DNA of 64,000 nucleotides from Dactylorhiza incarnata (Eukaryota; Streptophyta; Magnoliopsida; Asparagales; Orchidaceae): positions 26,146,001 to 26,210,000 of the forward strand of contig JAWHQI010000004.1 in the NCBI GenBank assembly GCA_033032865.1, written 5' to 3'. The position numbers were made by a program, and so were the translations under genes. This document shows, piece by piece, positions 46,706 through 58,061 of the stretch. Every line of letters starts with the position of its first letter. Positions within the stretch are counted from its first letter, which is position 1. Under the pieces are notes generated by a model. It was not told the origin of the DNA. It was given only the letters and a program-made list of their open reading frames with translations, and ran no database searches.

Positions 46706-48142
46706 CACCAATGATATTGCGCACGACCACCGGCCGTGCGCCGCTGTTCGTGCGTACTTAACATCAATTTTATGAGTTCTGTTTCGACCAGTGCGCACGA
46801 CCACCTACGATAGTGCGCACGACCACCGGTCGTGCGCCACTGGTCGTGCGAACATTATATTTTATAAATTTCTTACATTGCAGGCTCCGCCCAGGCAGGC
46901 GCACGATCACAGGATTCTAGTGCGCACGACCACTGGTGGTGCGCCAATGACCGTGCGCACTGTTTATTCCAGTGCCTATAAATATTCCTGCTCGCGATTT
47001 AGGTCGGAGCTCCACATTTCTTCCGCTTCAGTCCGCCGTTTTCTCGCTCTAGAGCCCCGATTTTGCCCCTCCATCGCCGCCCACCATCTGGAGGTGCTCC
47101 GGGATTGTTCTTCATGCCAATCTTGAGCCGGAGCTTCCTCTCGGCCTCCTCCTTCATCCTAGAGCTTCAAGGAAGGTTTAGCCGCCATCGCCATCAAGTA
47201 AGAGGAAGTTTGCAACCTCTACCGGATCGTGACACGAAGAAGACGGGCTCATTGGAGAGTAGTGACAACTCTCTCTACCCCGGACGTAGTTGCGGACCGA
47301 GCTTGGACGCGGATTGACAACCCGGCGATTCCAACCGTGAATCTCCAACGAGCCTTCAGATTCGGTCGATTTCTTGCCTTGTTCTTCTCTTATTGATGCG
47401 TTTGTAGCTAGATCTCTCATGTATTGATGATGAACACTATGAATCGTGCTTGTAATCTTAATTTCATGTCTATGTGAAGTTATATTTTGTTCATATGTGT
47501 ACGAGGTGCACCACCATCCATCCTCCTTCCCGCTGTCACGTTCGTGTGCCGCACTAGCAATTGCTAGTGGCGTGCTTGTCGACGAGGTGCTTGCGACCCT
47601 CATCCATATGCCTACTCTTCCATCCGCCTAGCGAAGCGTGGCATAGCGGCCCGTGTAATCCATTCCGACTCCGCCGGTGCGAACCATTCCATCCGCTTGC
47701 CAACTCTTCCATCCGCCTAGCGAAGCGTGGCATAGCGGCCTGTGTAATCCATTCGCCCAACGAAGCAGTGCGCTCAAGGCCTGCACAGTTCAACTCCGCT
47801 TGCCTACTCGTCCATCTGCCCTTGCGACGCAGCGCGCTCAAGGCCTGCCTAGTCTCCATCCCGCCAAGCGAAGCACTGCATAGCGGCATTGCATATGAGT
47901 AGTTGTAGTTGTTTTCTTTTATTTTCCAAAAGCCAAATCACCACATTTCCGCATTCCATCCGACTCAAGGACTTCGATCTCAAATCCTTCCTCGAACGTT
48001 AACTCCACCTTACTGTGTTCCTTGAGAGATTCGATACTCCGGGATTACTCCTCGTTTTATATTACTTGAACGATCGGTACACTGCCGTTTCGTGCCGCAG
48101 TCTTGCTACCGCCTATAGCGGTGTGCGAGATTTGTGCCACCA
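46706..48142 (+). repeat. G2 5' LTR, left end truncated
   Basis: Matches 51709-53146. Palindromes at 46720-46945 include a 10-bp arm pair GCGCACGACC/GGTCGTGCGC (46815-46837) with a 3-nt loop. TATA box 46977-46984. Tandem CCATCCGCCTAGCGAAGC units at 47612-47890. Confidence 0.88.
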
Positions 48143-48148
48143 AGTTTT

Positions 48149-48166
48149 TGGCGCCGTTGCCGGGGA
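48149..48166 (+). promoter_or_regulatory. G2 primer binding site, tRNA-Asp
   Basis: TGGCGCCGTTGCCGGGGA, the full complement of the tRNA-Asp 3' end, as in Athila-type gypsy elements. Confidence 0.92.
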
Positions 48167-48398
48167 ACACGGTCGTGTGAGTTTTCTTGAGAGGGAGAGC
48201 TGAGGGAGAGAAGTTTCTTCTAGTGTGTATAGCCGCTTTATTATTTTTGTTTGCTTTCTGATCAATTTCTGCTTGTTTGTTTATTTCTCTTCTGTGTTAA
48301 TTTTTTTTTTTGACAAGTTTTATTCAAGGAGTTTTATTAGATTGTGCAGATTTCCTTGCAAAAATTTCAGTTTCATTATTCCTACTTTATTATTGAAA

Positions 48399-49598
48399 AT
48401 GTCGTCAAGGGATATTTCACCTAGCTTTAATGACAAGATGGTTTATTATATAGACCAAATGAATGAGTTAAATGCTAGGCAGTGTAGGAACATTGTTTGC
48501 TTGTTGTGTCGAGGAGAGGGTCATGAACTGAAGGACTGTCCTAGTCTTTTCAATCCTGACCGCTGCTCCTCCACTCATGACAACATTGTCCCTATCGCTC
48601 ATTCTTTACCCTTAGAGGCAATTGTGCCCTTTACCCCCGAGCTTGTCTCGTGCATGGACTCCTCACTCCCTGTGTTTGGCTTCACTCCCAGTGATGATGA
48701 TCACTCATTTGTTAGCCAACAAGGAGAGGAATGGGAGCTCCTAGATGCACCTGAGTATGATGAGGAAAGTATTCTTTCCATCGGGGAGGCTTTAGCAGAT
48801 CTTTTTGCGGAGGAACCAAATCTTTGTGTTCCTCCAGTTTCTTTGCAAGATTTTTCTACACACATTCTTTATGATCCTATCAAAGTAAATGAGCGGGGTG
48901 ATGCTTCTGACTCGGAGGATGCTCCAAAGTGGGATGAGGAGTTTGTTTTCCCCGAAGGGGAGAATGAATACTTTGAACACGATGGTGCACCTCGGTGGGA
49001 TGAGGAGGATACTCTTTCTGATGAGGAGGTTCGCACTTCCTCATGGGACGAGGAGGTCCAACTCACCACCGAGGCCCTTGAGTTCTTGGGTTCCCCTCGC
49101 CATGATACTTACGATGATGATAGCGACCAATCCTTGGATCCTACTGGGAGTGAGACCGGGACCACTCCCCCGATTGATGTTTATGTAAGTTTTTCTTCCC
49201 TTTTATTTCCTAACCACCCTTCTTCACCCAAGCCTGTGCAGGTTGAATCTTCACAGGTACTTCAAGAGGACTTGGAGCTTTATGCTCAAGTCAATGATGA
49301 GTGTGTCCTTATATGCGAGGAGGTTGATCCCTCCTCCATTAAGGAAGCCTCATTCATTGCCTTCTCCTCCTGCGGACCTGCTGTGGACGATACCTTGCTC
49401 GGCAAGGATTTTTTATGTGAGATGAGTGAGGACCAGGCCTCCTCCTCTTCTTACATTCTGTTTCCTCTACCTGCGGTTTGTGGGTATTATTATACAGGTA
49501 GAGGGGTGACTGCTCTGTCTCCGTATCGGTACCCGCTATCGATGCGCATATTAGAACAGTTACCTGTGCATTTTCTTTTTCATAGGCATATAAGCTAG
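48399..49598 (+). CDS. G2 gag-like protein with one CCHC knuckle and acidic WDEE repeats
   Basis: 399 residues from ATG 48399 (MSSRDISPSFNDKM). The frame is open from 48225, but the upstream codons are hydrophobic 5' leader and look untranslated. A retroviral-type zinc knuckle sits at C34, C37, H42 and C47. The middle is very acidic, with four related motifs (APEYDEES, APKWDEEF, APRWDEED, SSWDEEV). The C-terminus (SMRILEQLPVHFLFHRH) is shared with the G3 remnant. There is no capsid-like, protease or polymerase domain. It may be an RNA-binding remnant of gag or a novel protein. The frame is intact, which suggests recent function. Confidence 0.7.
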   Translation: MSSRDISPSFNDKMVYYIDQMNELNARQCRNIVCLLCRGEGHELKDCPSLFNPDRCSSTHDNIVPIAHSLPLEAIVPFTPELVSCMDSSLPVFGFTPSDDDHSFVSQQGEEWELLDAPEYDEESILSIGEALADLFAEEPNLCVPPVSLQDFSTHILYDPIKVNERGDASDSEDAPKWDEEFVFPEGENEYFEHDGAPRWDEEDTLSDEEVRTSSWDEEVQLTTEALEFLGSPRHDTYDDDSDQSLDPTGSETGTTPPIDVYVSFSSLLFPNHPSSPKPVQVESSQVLQEDLELYAQVNDECVLICEEVDPSSIKEASFIAFSSCGPAVDDTLLGKDFLCEMSEDQASSSSYILFPLPAVCGYYYTGRGVTALSPYRYPLSMRILEQLPVHFLFHRHIS

Positions 49599-51342
49599 AA
49601 CTGTACAAAACCTGAATATGTCATGCTGTGATGACAATAACCCCAGTAGTTATCTTACTTTTATTGCATTTTCATTTTCCTAGTTAGAGTAGTTATTTAA
49701 TTTCTGTTCAGTTTTAGCATTTCGGCTTTCTTCTGTTTTTGTGGAGCTCACCCCTGCAGGTACTTATTGCAAATTCTGAATGGCGGGTTTGCTTCAGTTT
49801 TTCACGCGTCTTCTGGTATGCTCAATTCTGAGCATTGGGTAATCTCTTTCCCTAGACTTCATTTTCAATTTTCATGGTTACATCATTTATGTCTATTGCT
49901 TAGATTTAGTCTGGGGGAGAGCCGCTATATGTTACCCACTGCACGTGCACATCTCATTTGCATACTAGAAGTATTTGAATTTCAGATATTTAGTTATGTT
50001 CAATTGCATTGCACACCACTACACCCACTCGAGCGCGCACTTAGTTGTTGGCACGTCTTGAGCTAAACTCATTTCTTTTTGTGTGATTTGGAAAATCATT
50101 GTGCTGGCTTAGGATTGTGAGTAGGAGTAAAATGTTGACTTCGATAGTGCTCCTAGTCAAGTGCTCATGCGCATAGAAATTTGTGTAGATTCAATTTCTT
50201 TTTATGCTTTTAGTTTATTATTTTTTCTATTAGCGTAAATATTGTTTACTACACTCAAAAATTGGTGAATCCGGTGTGAATCAAACGGTAGCATAGGGAT
50301 GTGTGCAGACGTTCGTTAGTCTCGTATTGCCCGAGTCGAGAGAAAGGATTATCTTTCTCGGTGGCTAAGAACTTGCCCCAAGCGATTCTTGAAGCATGGG
50401 TATACGGTTAGTCAATTGCGTGAATGTGATATAGGCCATCATTTTGGCCCGGTTGAGCCTTTGTGCCATTCCGATCATCATTTCCTCGCTAGCCCAGTTG
50501 TGCCTACCCCATTCTTTTGGTTCAGCTCCACTATTGTTCACCAAAGCCTAAACTCCAATCCTAGTCGCACACCCAAAATGCAAGCATTTTGTTTAAATTT
50601 TAAATTGGTGGTGTTGATTGTGGAAGTACAATGTGAAAATGTGGATGTGCATCTTTGAAAATTTGCTGAAATTGCTAAAGAAAGAAAAAGAAAAGAAGAA
50701 AAAGATTTGAAAAGAAAAAGAAGAATGAAAAGTTTAATTGAAAAAAAATCTGTTTGAGATTTATATTTGGGAGTAGGCGGTGCACACACCCATGCGTCTA
50801 AGTCTAAGTCTGGGGGTGTGGTGCATCCGCGTGTTTTTTGGCTACTTGGATAGTGTTATGCATTTGCTCATTTGGGTTTTTGTGTTCTAAGCCTTCATGT
50901 TTATATTTGTTTACCTCACCTAAAACCAAGCCTCATCTAAAACCTTAAGTCCTATTGATTCACGCATTTGAGTCAAACCAGTGCCGTGGAGAGAGTGCGA
51001 ACGGGCAAGCTTATGGTCACCGACATTGATGGATTTCAATGGAGGTTGTCTCGAGCCCCGATCTTTGGCAATGCTCGCCTCAGCGTTCAGTTTACTTTCT
51101 TCCTATGTACGACCTTATGATTCACCGTGATTCACTTTTTGAGTAAACGTAATATATATCTACGCTCCTAGAAAATTATAAACTAATATGTATAATTAGA
51201 AATTTTATCTACTATATTTCTACGCACATGAGCATGCGACTTCACATGGTACTCCGCTTGATAATTTCTTCGCCAGCTTATGTTTTTCCTGTCCGCGAGA
51301 GATGGTTTGCTCGGGACGCGCAAACAGTTAAGTCTGGGGGTG
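49599..51342 (+). other. G2 3' untranslated interior and polypurine tract
   Basis: 1.7 kb with no ORF worth calling. Shares blocks with G1 (1946-2607 and 10055-10622) and with 23090-23360. Two AAGTCTGGGGGTG words occur, at 50806-50818 and 51330-51342; the second directly precedes the 3' LTR and is the active tract. The first precedes a similar TG start and may be a relic. Confidence 0.7.
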
Positions 51343-53146
51343 TGATGAGTCCCAAATATATACACATTTATGGACTCATCTGGGCCGATTTTCTAGTCTA
51401 TGCACTTCACTTTAGACATGTTTTCACTCATATTTGACACTCCATGCTAAGTGCACCTCTAGGCCCGTTTTTGGTGTTATTTCATGTTCTTCATTTTTAG
51501 TAGTTTTCATGGATTGTTAAGTGCCACTTTCAGTGGCTGGATTCGTGGTTGTGCTGGAACAGGAGTCGTGCGGGTGTTCCCGGTACAATTATGTACAGGA
51601 ACACTGCACACGATCACTGTTTCTATTGCGCACGACCACTGGTCATGCGCCGCTGATCGTGTGCACTTAACCCTATTTTTTGAGTTCTGTCTCGGACAGT
51701 GCGCACGACCACCAATGATATTGCGCACGACCACCGGCCGTGCGCCGCTGTTCGTGCATACTTAACATCAATTTTATGAGTTCTGTTTTGACCAGTGCGC
51801 ACGACCACCTACGATAGTGCACACGACCAACGGTCGTGCGCCACTGATCGTGCGAACATTATATTTTATAAATTTCTTACATTGCAGGCTCCGCCCAGGC
51901 AGGCGCACGATCACAGGATTCTAGTGCGCACGACCACTGGTCGTGCGCAAATGACCGTGCGCACTGTTTATTCCAGCGCCTATAAATATTCCTGCTCACA
52001 ATTTAGGTCGGAGCTCCGCATTTCTTCCGCTTTAGTCCGCCGTTTTCTCGCTCCAGAGCCCCGATTTCGCCCCTCCATCGCCTCCCACCATCTGGAGGTG
52101 CTCCGGGATTGTTCTTCACGCCAATCTTGAGCCGGAGCTTCCTCTCGTCCTCCTCCTTCGTCCTAGAGCTTCAAGGAAGGTTTAGCCGCCATCGCCATCA
52201 AGTAAGAGGAAGTTTGCAACCTCTACCAGATCATGACACGAAAAAGACGGGCTCATTGGAGAGTAGTGACAGCTCTCTCTACCCCGGACGTAGTTGCGGA
52301 CCGAGCTTGGACGCGGATTGACAAAACGGTGATTCCAACCGTGAATCTCCAATGAGCCTTCAGATTCGGTTGATTTCTTGCCTTGTTCTTCTCTTATTGA
52401 TGCGTTTGTAGCTAGATCTCTCATGTATTGATGATGAACACTATGAATCGTGCTTGTAATCTTAATTTCATGTCTATGTGAAGTTATATTTTGTTCATAT
52501 GTGTACGAGGTGCGCCACCATCCATCCTCCATCCCGCCGTCACGTTCGTGTGCCGCACTAGCAATTGCTAGTGGCATGTTTGTCGACGAGGTGCTTGCGA
52601 CCCTCATCCGTATGCCTACTCTTCCATCCGCCTAGCGAAGCGTGGCATAGCGGCCTGTGTAATCCATTCCGACTCCGCTGGTGCGAACCATTCCATCCGT
52701 TTGCCTACTCTTCCATCCGCCTAGCGAAGCGTGGCATAGCGGCCCGTGTAATCCATTCGCCCAAAGAAGCAGTGCGCTCAAGGCCTGCACAGTTCGACTC
52801 CGCTTGCCTACTCGTCCATCCGCCCTTGCGACGCAGCGCGCTCCAGGCCTGCCTAGTCTCCATCCCGCCAAGCAAAGCACTGCATAGCGGCATTGCATAG
52901 GAGTAGTTGTAGTTGTTTTCTTTTATTTTCAAAAAGCCAAATCACCCCGTTTCCGCATTCCATCCGACTCAAGGACTTCGATCTCAAGTCCTTCCTCGAA
53001 CGTTAACTCCACCTTACTGTGTTCCTTGAGAGATTCGATACTCGGGGATTACTCCTCGTTTTATATTACTTGAACGATCGGTACACTGCCGTTTCGTGCC
53101 GCAGTCTTGCTACCGCCTATAGCGGTGTGCGAGATTTGCGCCACCA
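51343..53146 (+). repeat. G2 3' LTR
   Basis: Starts TGATGAGTCCC and ends GCGCCACCA, 1804 bp. Palindromic GCGCACGACCA/TGGTCGTGCGC modules at 51600-51965 stop just before TATA box 51981-51988. Tandem CCATCCGCC units at 52616-52894. Confidence 0.9.
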
Positions 53147-54224
53147 CGGATCTCCAATGATAAGCTCCTTTGGATGATCCTTTGAAAATCTCAATTCACT
53201 TGGAGGCACATATTCTTCTCTTTCTTTTTCTTCTCTATCTTCTTCTTCTCTTTCTCCTTCTCTTTCTTCTTCTTTTTCTTCTTCATTTTCTCCAACTTTT
53301 TCATCATCACTCTCCACCGAAGGAAGGGGTTGATCTTCTTTTCCTGTAATTTTCTTTTCTACACACGAAACAAACTCATCAAACCTAACATGAATAGATT
53401 CTTCAACTATTTTTGTTCTTTTATTAAAAATCCTATAAGCTTTACTAGTTGAAGAATAGCAAATAAAAATACCTTCATCACATTTTTCATCAAATTTTCC
53501 TCAGGAATCTTTAGAATTCAAAATAAAACATTTACAACCAAAAACTTTGAAATAAGAAACATTTGGTTTTTTTACTAAAAATTAATTTATAAGGAGTTAA
53601 TTTTAAAATAGGGCGAAGCATTACTCTATTAATTACATAACATGCCGTACTAACCGCTTCAGCCCAAAAAGATTTTGGTGATTTAAATTCAGATAGCATC
53701 GTACGGGCTAACTCTTGAAGAGTTCTATTTTTCCTCTCCACTACACCATTTTGCTGTGGTGTGCGTGGAGCGGAAAATTCATGCTTAATTCCTAACTCTG
53801 TACAAAAAGAAATAAACTTTTCATTTTCAAATTCTCCTCCATGATCTGATCGTATACGTTTAATTTTTTACTCAAATTCATTTTGAATACGCAAACATAA
53901 TTTTGAAAATTCTGAAAATGCATCGGATTTGGAGGTTAGAAATAAAGTCCAACAAAAACTAGAATAATCATCAATCAATACAAATGTATATTTTCTACCT
54001 CCTAAGCTAGGAATTCCAATTGGCCCAAATAAATCCATATGTATTAATTGAAGTGGTCTAGTGGTAGAAATAATCTTTTTACTTTTGAAAGATGATTTTG
54101 AAAATTTTCCTTTTTGGCAAGGCACACATAATGAAGAAGATAAATTTCCATTGAACAATGGTAAACCTTTAATTAATTTATCTTTTGAAAGTTTTGTAAT
54201 TAACTTGCCACTAGTATGTCCAAG
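53147..54224 (-). pseudogene. pol: E5 integrase and tail
   Basis: Starts with RLGHTSGKL after a TGA stop in place of Arg. The zinc region ends CVPCQKGK. Catalytic core: D in HMDLFGPI, D in LIDDYSS, E in QQNGVVERKNR, so all three acidic residues remain. A TAA at 53870-53868 and frame changes near 53580 and 53505 break it. The tail is acidic, with dense Glu/Lys (about 53240-53290). It ends at LIIGDP, where G2 begins. It would insert the DNA copy into the genome. Confidence 0.82.
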
Positions 54225-54665
54225 TCACCAATGCCATAATTCTAATTCATCATTTTTTGATAAAATACATTTTAAAGTAGAATTTGAAAAATCAAGAAAT
54301 TTAATCATATATACATTATGACATCTAGGTGAAGTAAAAACAATTTCTTTTGTCTTAGAATTAATAATTTTGCACAAATTTGTAGAAGATTCAAATAAAA
54401 CATATAAACCCTTATCACATAATTGACTAATAGAAATCAAATTATGCTTTAATCCTTCTACAAATAAAACATTTGAAATTGAAAAAATTTTGTTACCCAC
54501 AACTCCGATGCCGATGATTTTTCCTTTTCCATCATCTCCGAATGTAACAACTCCTCCTTTCTTTATCTCCAGGCTAAGGAACTTCTCTTTATTGCCCGTC
54601 ATGTGCTTTGAACAGCCCGAGTCCAAGTACCACGCGTCTTCTTTGTCCTTAGCCTGCCAACACAC
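54225..54665 (-). pseudogene. pol: E5 protease and pre-integrase region
   Basis: The active-site motif is YLDSGCSKHMTGN; copia proteases have D-S-G in this place. Then GGVVTFGDDGKGKIIGIG and VEGLKHNLISISQLCDKG follow, ending ELWHW, the start of the GAG-pre-integrase motif. It is open between two in-frame stops. The downstream TGA replaces a CGA codon, a change expected from cytosine deamination. Confidence 0.85.
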
Positions 54666-55326
54666 CTAGAAAGAAGAGGTGAGTAAAGATATGGTTACCC
54701 AAGTGGTTCCACCCATAGTATAGGTAGAAGGCTTAGGCACCCAGATTTCTTTAATTTTACTTTTTCCTTTCCTCCAGCAAGAGTCCGTAGTGTGACCAAA
54801 TCTATTGCATTTGGCACATGTAATGTATTGAGAAGAGTATAACTTTTCTGGACTTTTACTGGATGAGGATGCAGTATTAAACAATTTACTAACTTTAGTA
54901 TTTTTAAAAAGAGAATTTCTGGATTTTTCGCTGTCGCCGGCGATAGTGGCTGTCGTCGGGCGATAGCTTCCTGACGTGTATCCGAGTCCTAACCTTCCAG
55001 ATCCATGGCATTGGTATCCTAAGATCATATCCAGTGATCTTCGGCCCATTCCAAATTTTTTCATGGCTAGCGTTAAGTCATGAATCTGGTTTCTCATTTC
55101 TGTATTCTCGGATACTAGATTTACACATCTACGTTCAAAAGATTTCTTTCCCTCATGGACTTTGGAAATTGAAGATTTCAGATCTCTCTCTAAAATCTCA
55201 TTCTTTTTGGTAAGAATTTTTATTGTAGAATGAGATTTGGAAAGAGATTCTTCAAGTTCTTTAATTCTTCCCCAAAAGTGATCACACTATTGGCATGAAA
55301 TTTCTCTTTTTCCAATAGTCTTGATT
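54666..55326 (-). pseudogene. gag: E5 gag C-terminal part, coiled coil and second zinc knuckle
   Basis: Coiled-coil text continues after 55327 through several frame changes. From 55097 the frame is open to a TAG at 54668-54666. It holds a second CCHC knuckle (CAKCNRFGHTTDSC) and EIWVPKPSTYT, which corresponds to the IWVPK C-terminus that ends gag in E1-E4. A palindromic GCTGTCGCC/GGCGATAG module is read through as protein near 54925-54962. Confidence 0.7.
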
Positions 55327-56595
55327 TCATTTAACAATTTTTTTTTCTTTAAGCAAAATTCCATTTTCAGATTTTAGAAGATCATTTTCTTTTAAACTTT
55401 TTTCAAAAAATTTGCAAGTCTGTAAAAATTCAGAAAATAATTCATCGTAGGTTGGAGGAGTTACCTCAGTGGCACTTTGGACACTGCATTCGTCATCAGA
55501 TATGACGATCTTTCCCACTAAGCACATGTTGGCCTCCTCTTCTTTACTTGAGCTTGAACTGCTTGCATCCTCAGAAGTAGTATCATCCCATGTTTCCGCC
55601 TTCAGCACCTTCTTCGTCCCTTTGTGCTTCTTTTCTTTAAGTTCTTTTAAGTACTTTGGACACTTGCTTCGGATGTGTCCTAACTTCTTGCAGTGATTGC
55701 ACTCCGGTGGCGGTCTCTCTTCCTCCTCATCGCCTTCCTTTCCTTTTTTCTTTCTAAACGTCTCCTTCTTAAAATACTTCTTAACTGAATTCCTCCTCTC
55801 TGGATTTTTCATAAATTTTCTAAACTTTCTAACAAATAAACTTTCCTCATCTTCTTCTTCCTCCTCAGAATCACTACTTTCCTCCTTCTTAGATCTTAGA
55901 GCCAATCCCTTCTTCTTTGGCTCCATATACTCTTGTTGTTGAATTTTCAATTCAACTTCATGAGTTTTCAAGTTCCCAATCAGGCTTTCAATATTAATAG
56001 CTTTAAGATCATGAGATTCGGAAATAGCCGTCACTTTGGGATTGAATTTAGGAGGGAGAGATCTAAGAAGTTTTCTTACCAAATCACCATTTGAGAAATT
56101 TTTTCCTAAAACTTTTGAGTCATTTACTATCTTAGTGAATCTTGTGTACATGGTATCCACATCCTCATCTACCTCCATCCTGAACTTTTCGAATTCTGAC
56201 TCCAATTGGAAAAGCTTTGAGTCCTTCACCTGCGAGGTACCTTCATGAGTAATTTCCAATAAATTCCAAATTTCATATGCATCTTGACATGCGCAGGTTC
56301 TATTAAATTCAGTTTTATCAAGAGCACAAAATAATGCGTTCATTGCTTTTGCATTATTTTTGCATTTTAATTTGTCCTGGTCATCCCATTTATCTTTGGG
56401 TTTTTCCATGACAACATCACCAATTGTAAAAGTAGGATGAGTATAATTTGTTTCAACCATATTCCATACTTCAATATCTAATGATATTAAAAAACACCTC
56501 ATCCTAGTTTTCCAATAATTATAATCGGAACCCGTAAATAATGGTGGTCTAGTTATTCCTTGCCCCTCGGAAAATGCATGATCATGGTGCGCCAT
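55327..56595 (-). CDS. gag: E5 Gag N-terminal part with UBN2 domain and first zinc knuckle
   Basis: 422 codons from ATG 56595 (MAHHDHAFSEGQ). Residues 17-45 (RPPLFTGSDYNYWKTRM...SLDIEVW) open the DUF4219/UBN2 capsid region, which runs to about residue 215 (VRKLLRSLPPKFNPKV, ESLIGNLKTHE). A Glu/Ser acidic stretch follows, then CCHC knuckle CNHCKKLGHIRSKC near residue 300 and a helical end. The stop at 55327 follows an A-run and is probably a frameshift, since coiled-coil text continues beyond it. It is full-featured compared with the shortened gags of E1-E4. Confidence 0.82.
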   Translation of the reverse strand: MAHHDHAFSEGQGITRPPLFTGSDYNYWKTRMRCFLISLDIEVWNMVETNYTHPTFTIGDVVMEKPKDKWDDQDKLKCKNNAKAMNALFCALDKTEFNRTCACQDAYEIWNLLEITHEGTSQVKDSKLFQLESEFEKFRMEVDEDVDTMYTRFTKIVNDSKVLGKNFSNGDLVRKLLRSLPPKFNPKVTAISESHDLKAINIESLIGNLKTHEVELKIQQQEYMEPKKKGLALRSKKEESSDSEEEEEDEESLFVRKFRKFMKNPERRNSVKKYFKKETFRKKKGKEGDEEEERPPPECNHCKKLGHIRSKCPKYLKELKEKKHKGTKKVLKAETWDDTTSEDASSSSSSKEEEANMCLVGKIVISDDECSVQSATEVTPPTYDELFSEFLQTCKFFEKSLKENDLLKSENGILLKEKKIVK

Positions 56596-56632
56596 AATTC
56601 CAGGTGGTTAAACCTTATAAGGAATTAACCTG

Positions 56633-56643
56633 CTCTGATACCA
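56633..56643 (-). promoter_or_regulatory. E5 primer binding site, tRNA-iMet
   Basis: Minus-strand TGGTATCAGAG, two bases from the 5' LTR. Confidence 0.9.
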
Positions 56644-56645
56644 CT

Positions 56646-57961
56646 TGTTGGATGTTGTGGCGCCCTTAGAGGGGGGTGAATAAGGGCAATTTAAAACTTT
56701 GATATTTTTTGTAACAAACGAAACAATATATGAATATAGAGACAAATAATTGAATTTAAAAACATGATGTTATTTCATCAAAGATAATGAGTAGAAATTA
56801 TTCCAATAAAGCTTGGAATCAAAGGCTTACAATTAATAAAATCTCTTGTCTCTTTTCACCGGTCCTTCTCCTAAGGACCGGTTGGCTATAGCCTATATCT
56901 CCTAGATAAAGACACTAGCCTCTCCCTAAATAAAATCTTGATCTAGACGCAGCACACACGGCGGCAATTTTCTCCCAAGCCACATAAGGACTTGACACCG
57001 CACACAAGACGATGATTTAGCCTAGACCACACAAGGATCTAACACCACACACAAGGTGATGATTTCCCCTAAGCCTCACACGGACTTAGACGCCGCACGC
57101 AAGACGACGATTTCTACAATGATTACAAGATGAATGTAAATATAAATGAAATACAAATTAAAAACCCCCTTTAGAATTTCTGGACCAAAGCAGCGAAGAA
57201 CCCTTGAGAAAGTCTCCTTAGAACATGTGTACAATCTTCGGCTTCGCTCTCTCTTTTCTTCTTCAAGGATGGGGATTTTCGTTCTCTGGAGCTCTCTGGA
57301 CGATAACACTCTGGAAGAAGGGTTGAAAGTCTGAAGGAATGAAATCCATGAAGTTCTGGACCCTTTAAATAAAAAAGAGCTATCGCCGTCCGATAGCTAG
57401 GTATCGCCAGAATCCGATATCTCCAGAGGCTGCCACGTGTCCCACTAATTCGACGTTTCTGCGCGGAGTTGAGGTCGTGGTTGAGACGTGGGCTGTCGGA
57501 TATCCGATATCACTATCGGAAATCCGTTAGCTTGCGTAACTGCTGCACGTCGTATTGTTGCAGGAAGATCGTGTACTGTTGGATATCCGATATCACTATC
57601 GGAAATCCGTTAGCTTGCGTAACTACTGCACGTCGTAGAGTTGCGGGAAGATCGTGGGCTGTCGGATATCCGATATTACTATCGGAAATCCGTTAGCTCT
57701 AAACCGCTGGGAAGAAATCGTGCGTCGTCAGAAATCCGTTAGCTCTCAACCGCTGGGAAGAAATCGTGCGCTATCGGAAATCCGTTAGCTAGCTGTCGGA
57801 AATCCGATAGCTCCAATTTCTGGAAAATTGGTATTTTGCTCCAATTGCAAACATGTTATCCTTGCACCTGTTATCTGCACACTATTAATCAAAAATAGGA
57901 TCAAATACATTCGGGATTTGTTATTCTCAAACCGGACGAGTGCGGAACGCATGCTCCAACA
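56646..57961 (-). repeat. E5 5' LTR
   Basis: 1316 bp, close match to 40345-41711. G-run of 6. TATA-like 57364-57371, palindrome array 57379-57814. Confidence 0.93.
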
Positions 57962-58061
57962 GAAACAAACAATGTTCATAGTAGTTTGAAGGAATGAATT
58001 GTAACATTGTAGAAGGTCTAAATGATGGATTAAATCATGCTTGAGTTTCACAATAAAGTTC

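Larger units (their letters stand above)
46706..53146 (+). mobile_element. G2: gypsy element, Athila-like, gag-like ORF only, 5' LTR shortened
   Basis: 5' LTR 46706-48142 lacks about its first 365 bp; 3' LTR 51343-53146 is complete. Interior 48143-51342. The LTRs are nearly identical where both exist, so insertion was recent. It sits inside the E5 pol region, and no target duplication can be seen because the left end is missing. Confidence 0.85.
40345..57961 (-). mobile_element. E5: copia element with full but decayed gag-pol (SIRE/Maximus-like), split by G2
   Basis: LTRs 40345-41711 and 56646-57961; target duplication gaaat/gaaac (4 of 5). Without G2 it is about 11 kb. Domain order on the minus strand: gag, zinc knuckles, protease, integrase, reverse transcriptase, RNase H, then an antisense gene, then the polypurine tract. 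Gag with two CCHC knuckles, the VEGLKHNLISISQLCDKG segment and the extra region after pol suit the SIRE/Maximus lineage. It is the likely type of enzyme donor for E1-E4, which share LTR ends, primer site and hairpins with it. Confidence 0.88.

Noticed and set aside
46706..46767. N-terminal extension of the RT ORF
   Set aside because: These codons read G2 LTR sequence, not copia pol; true RT starts at about AMNEEL.
47063..47903. Several overlapping ORFs of 60-140 codons on both strands in the G2 LTRs
   Set aside because: They lie in LTR sequence, are repeated in both LTRs in both directions, and come from tandem CCATCCGCC repeats. No domain or start context.
53117..53317. Glu-rich 66-codon ORF
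   Set aside because: It is the acidic integrase tail of E5 plus a few codons of the G2 LTR, not a separate gene.
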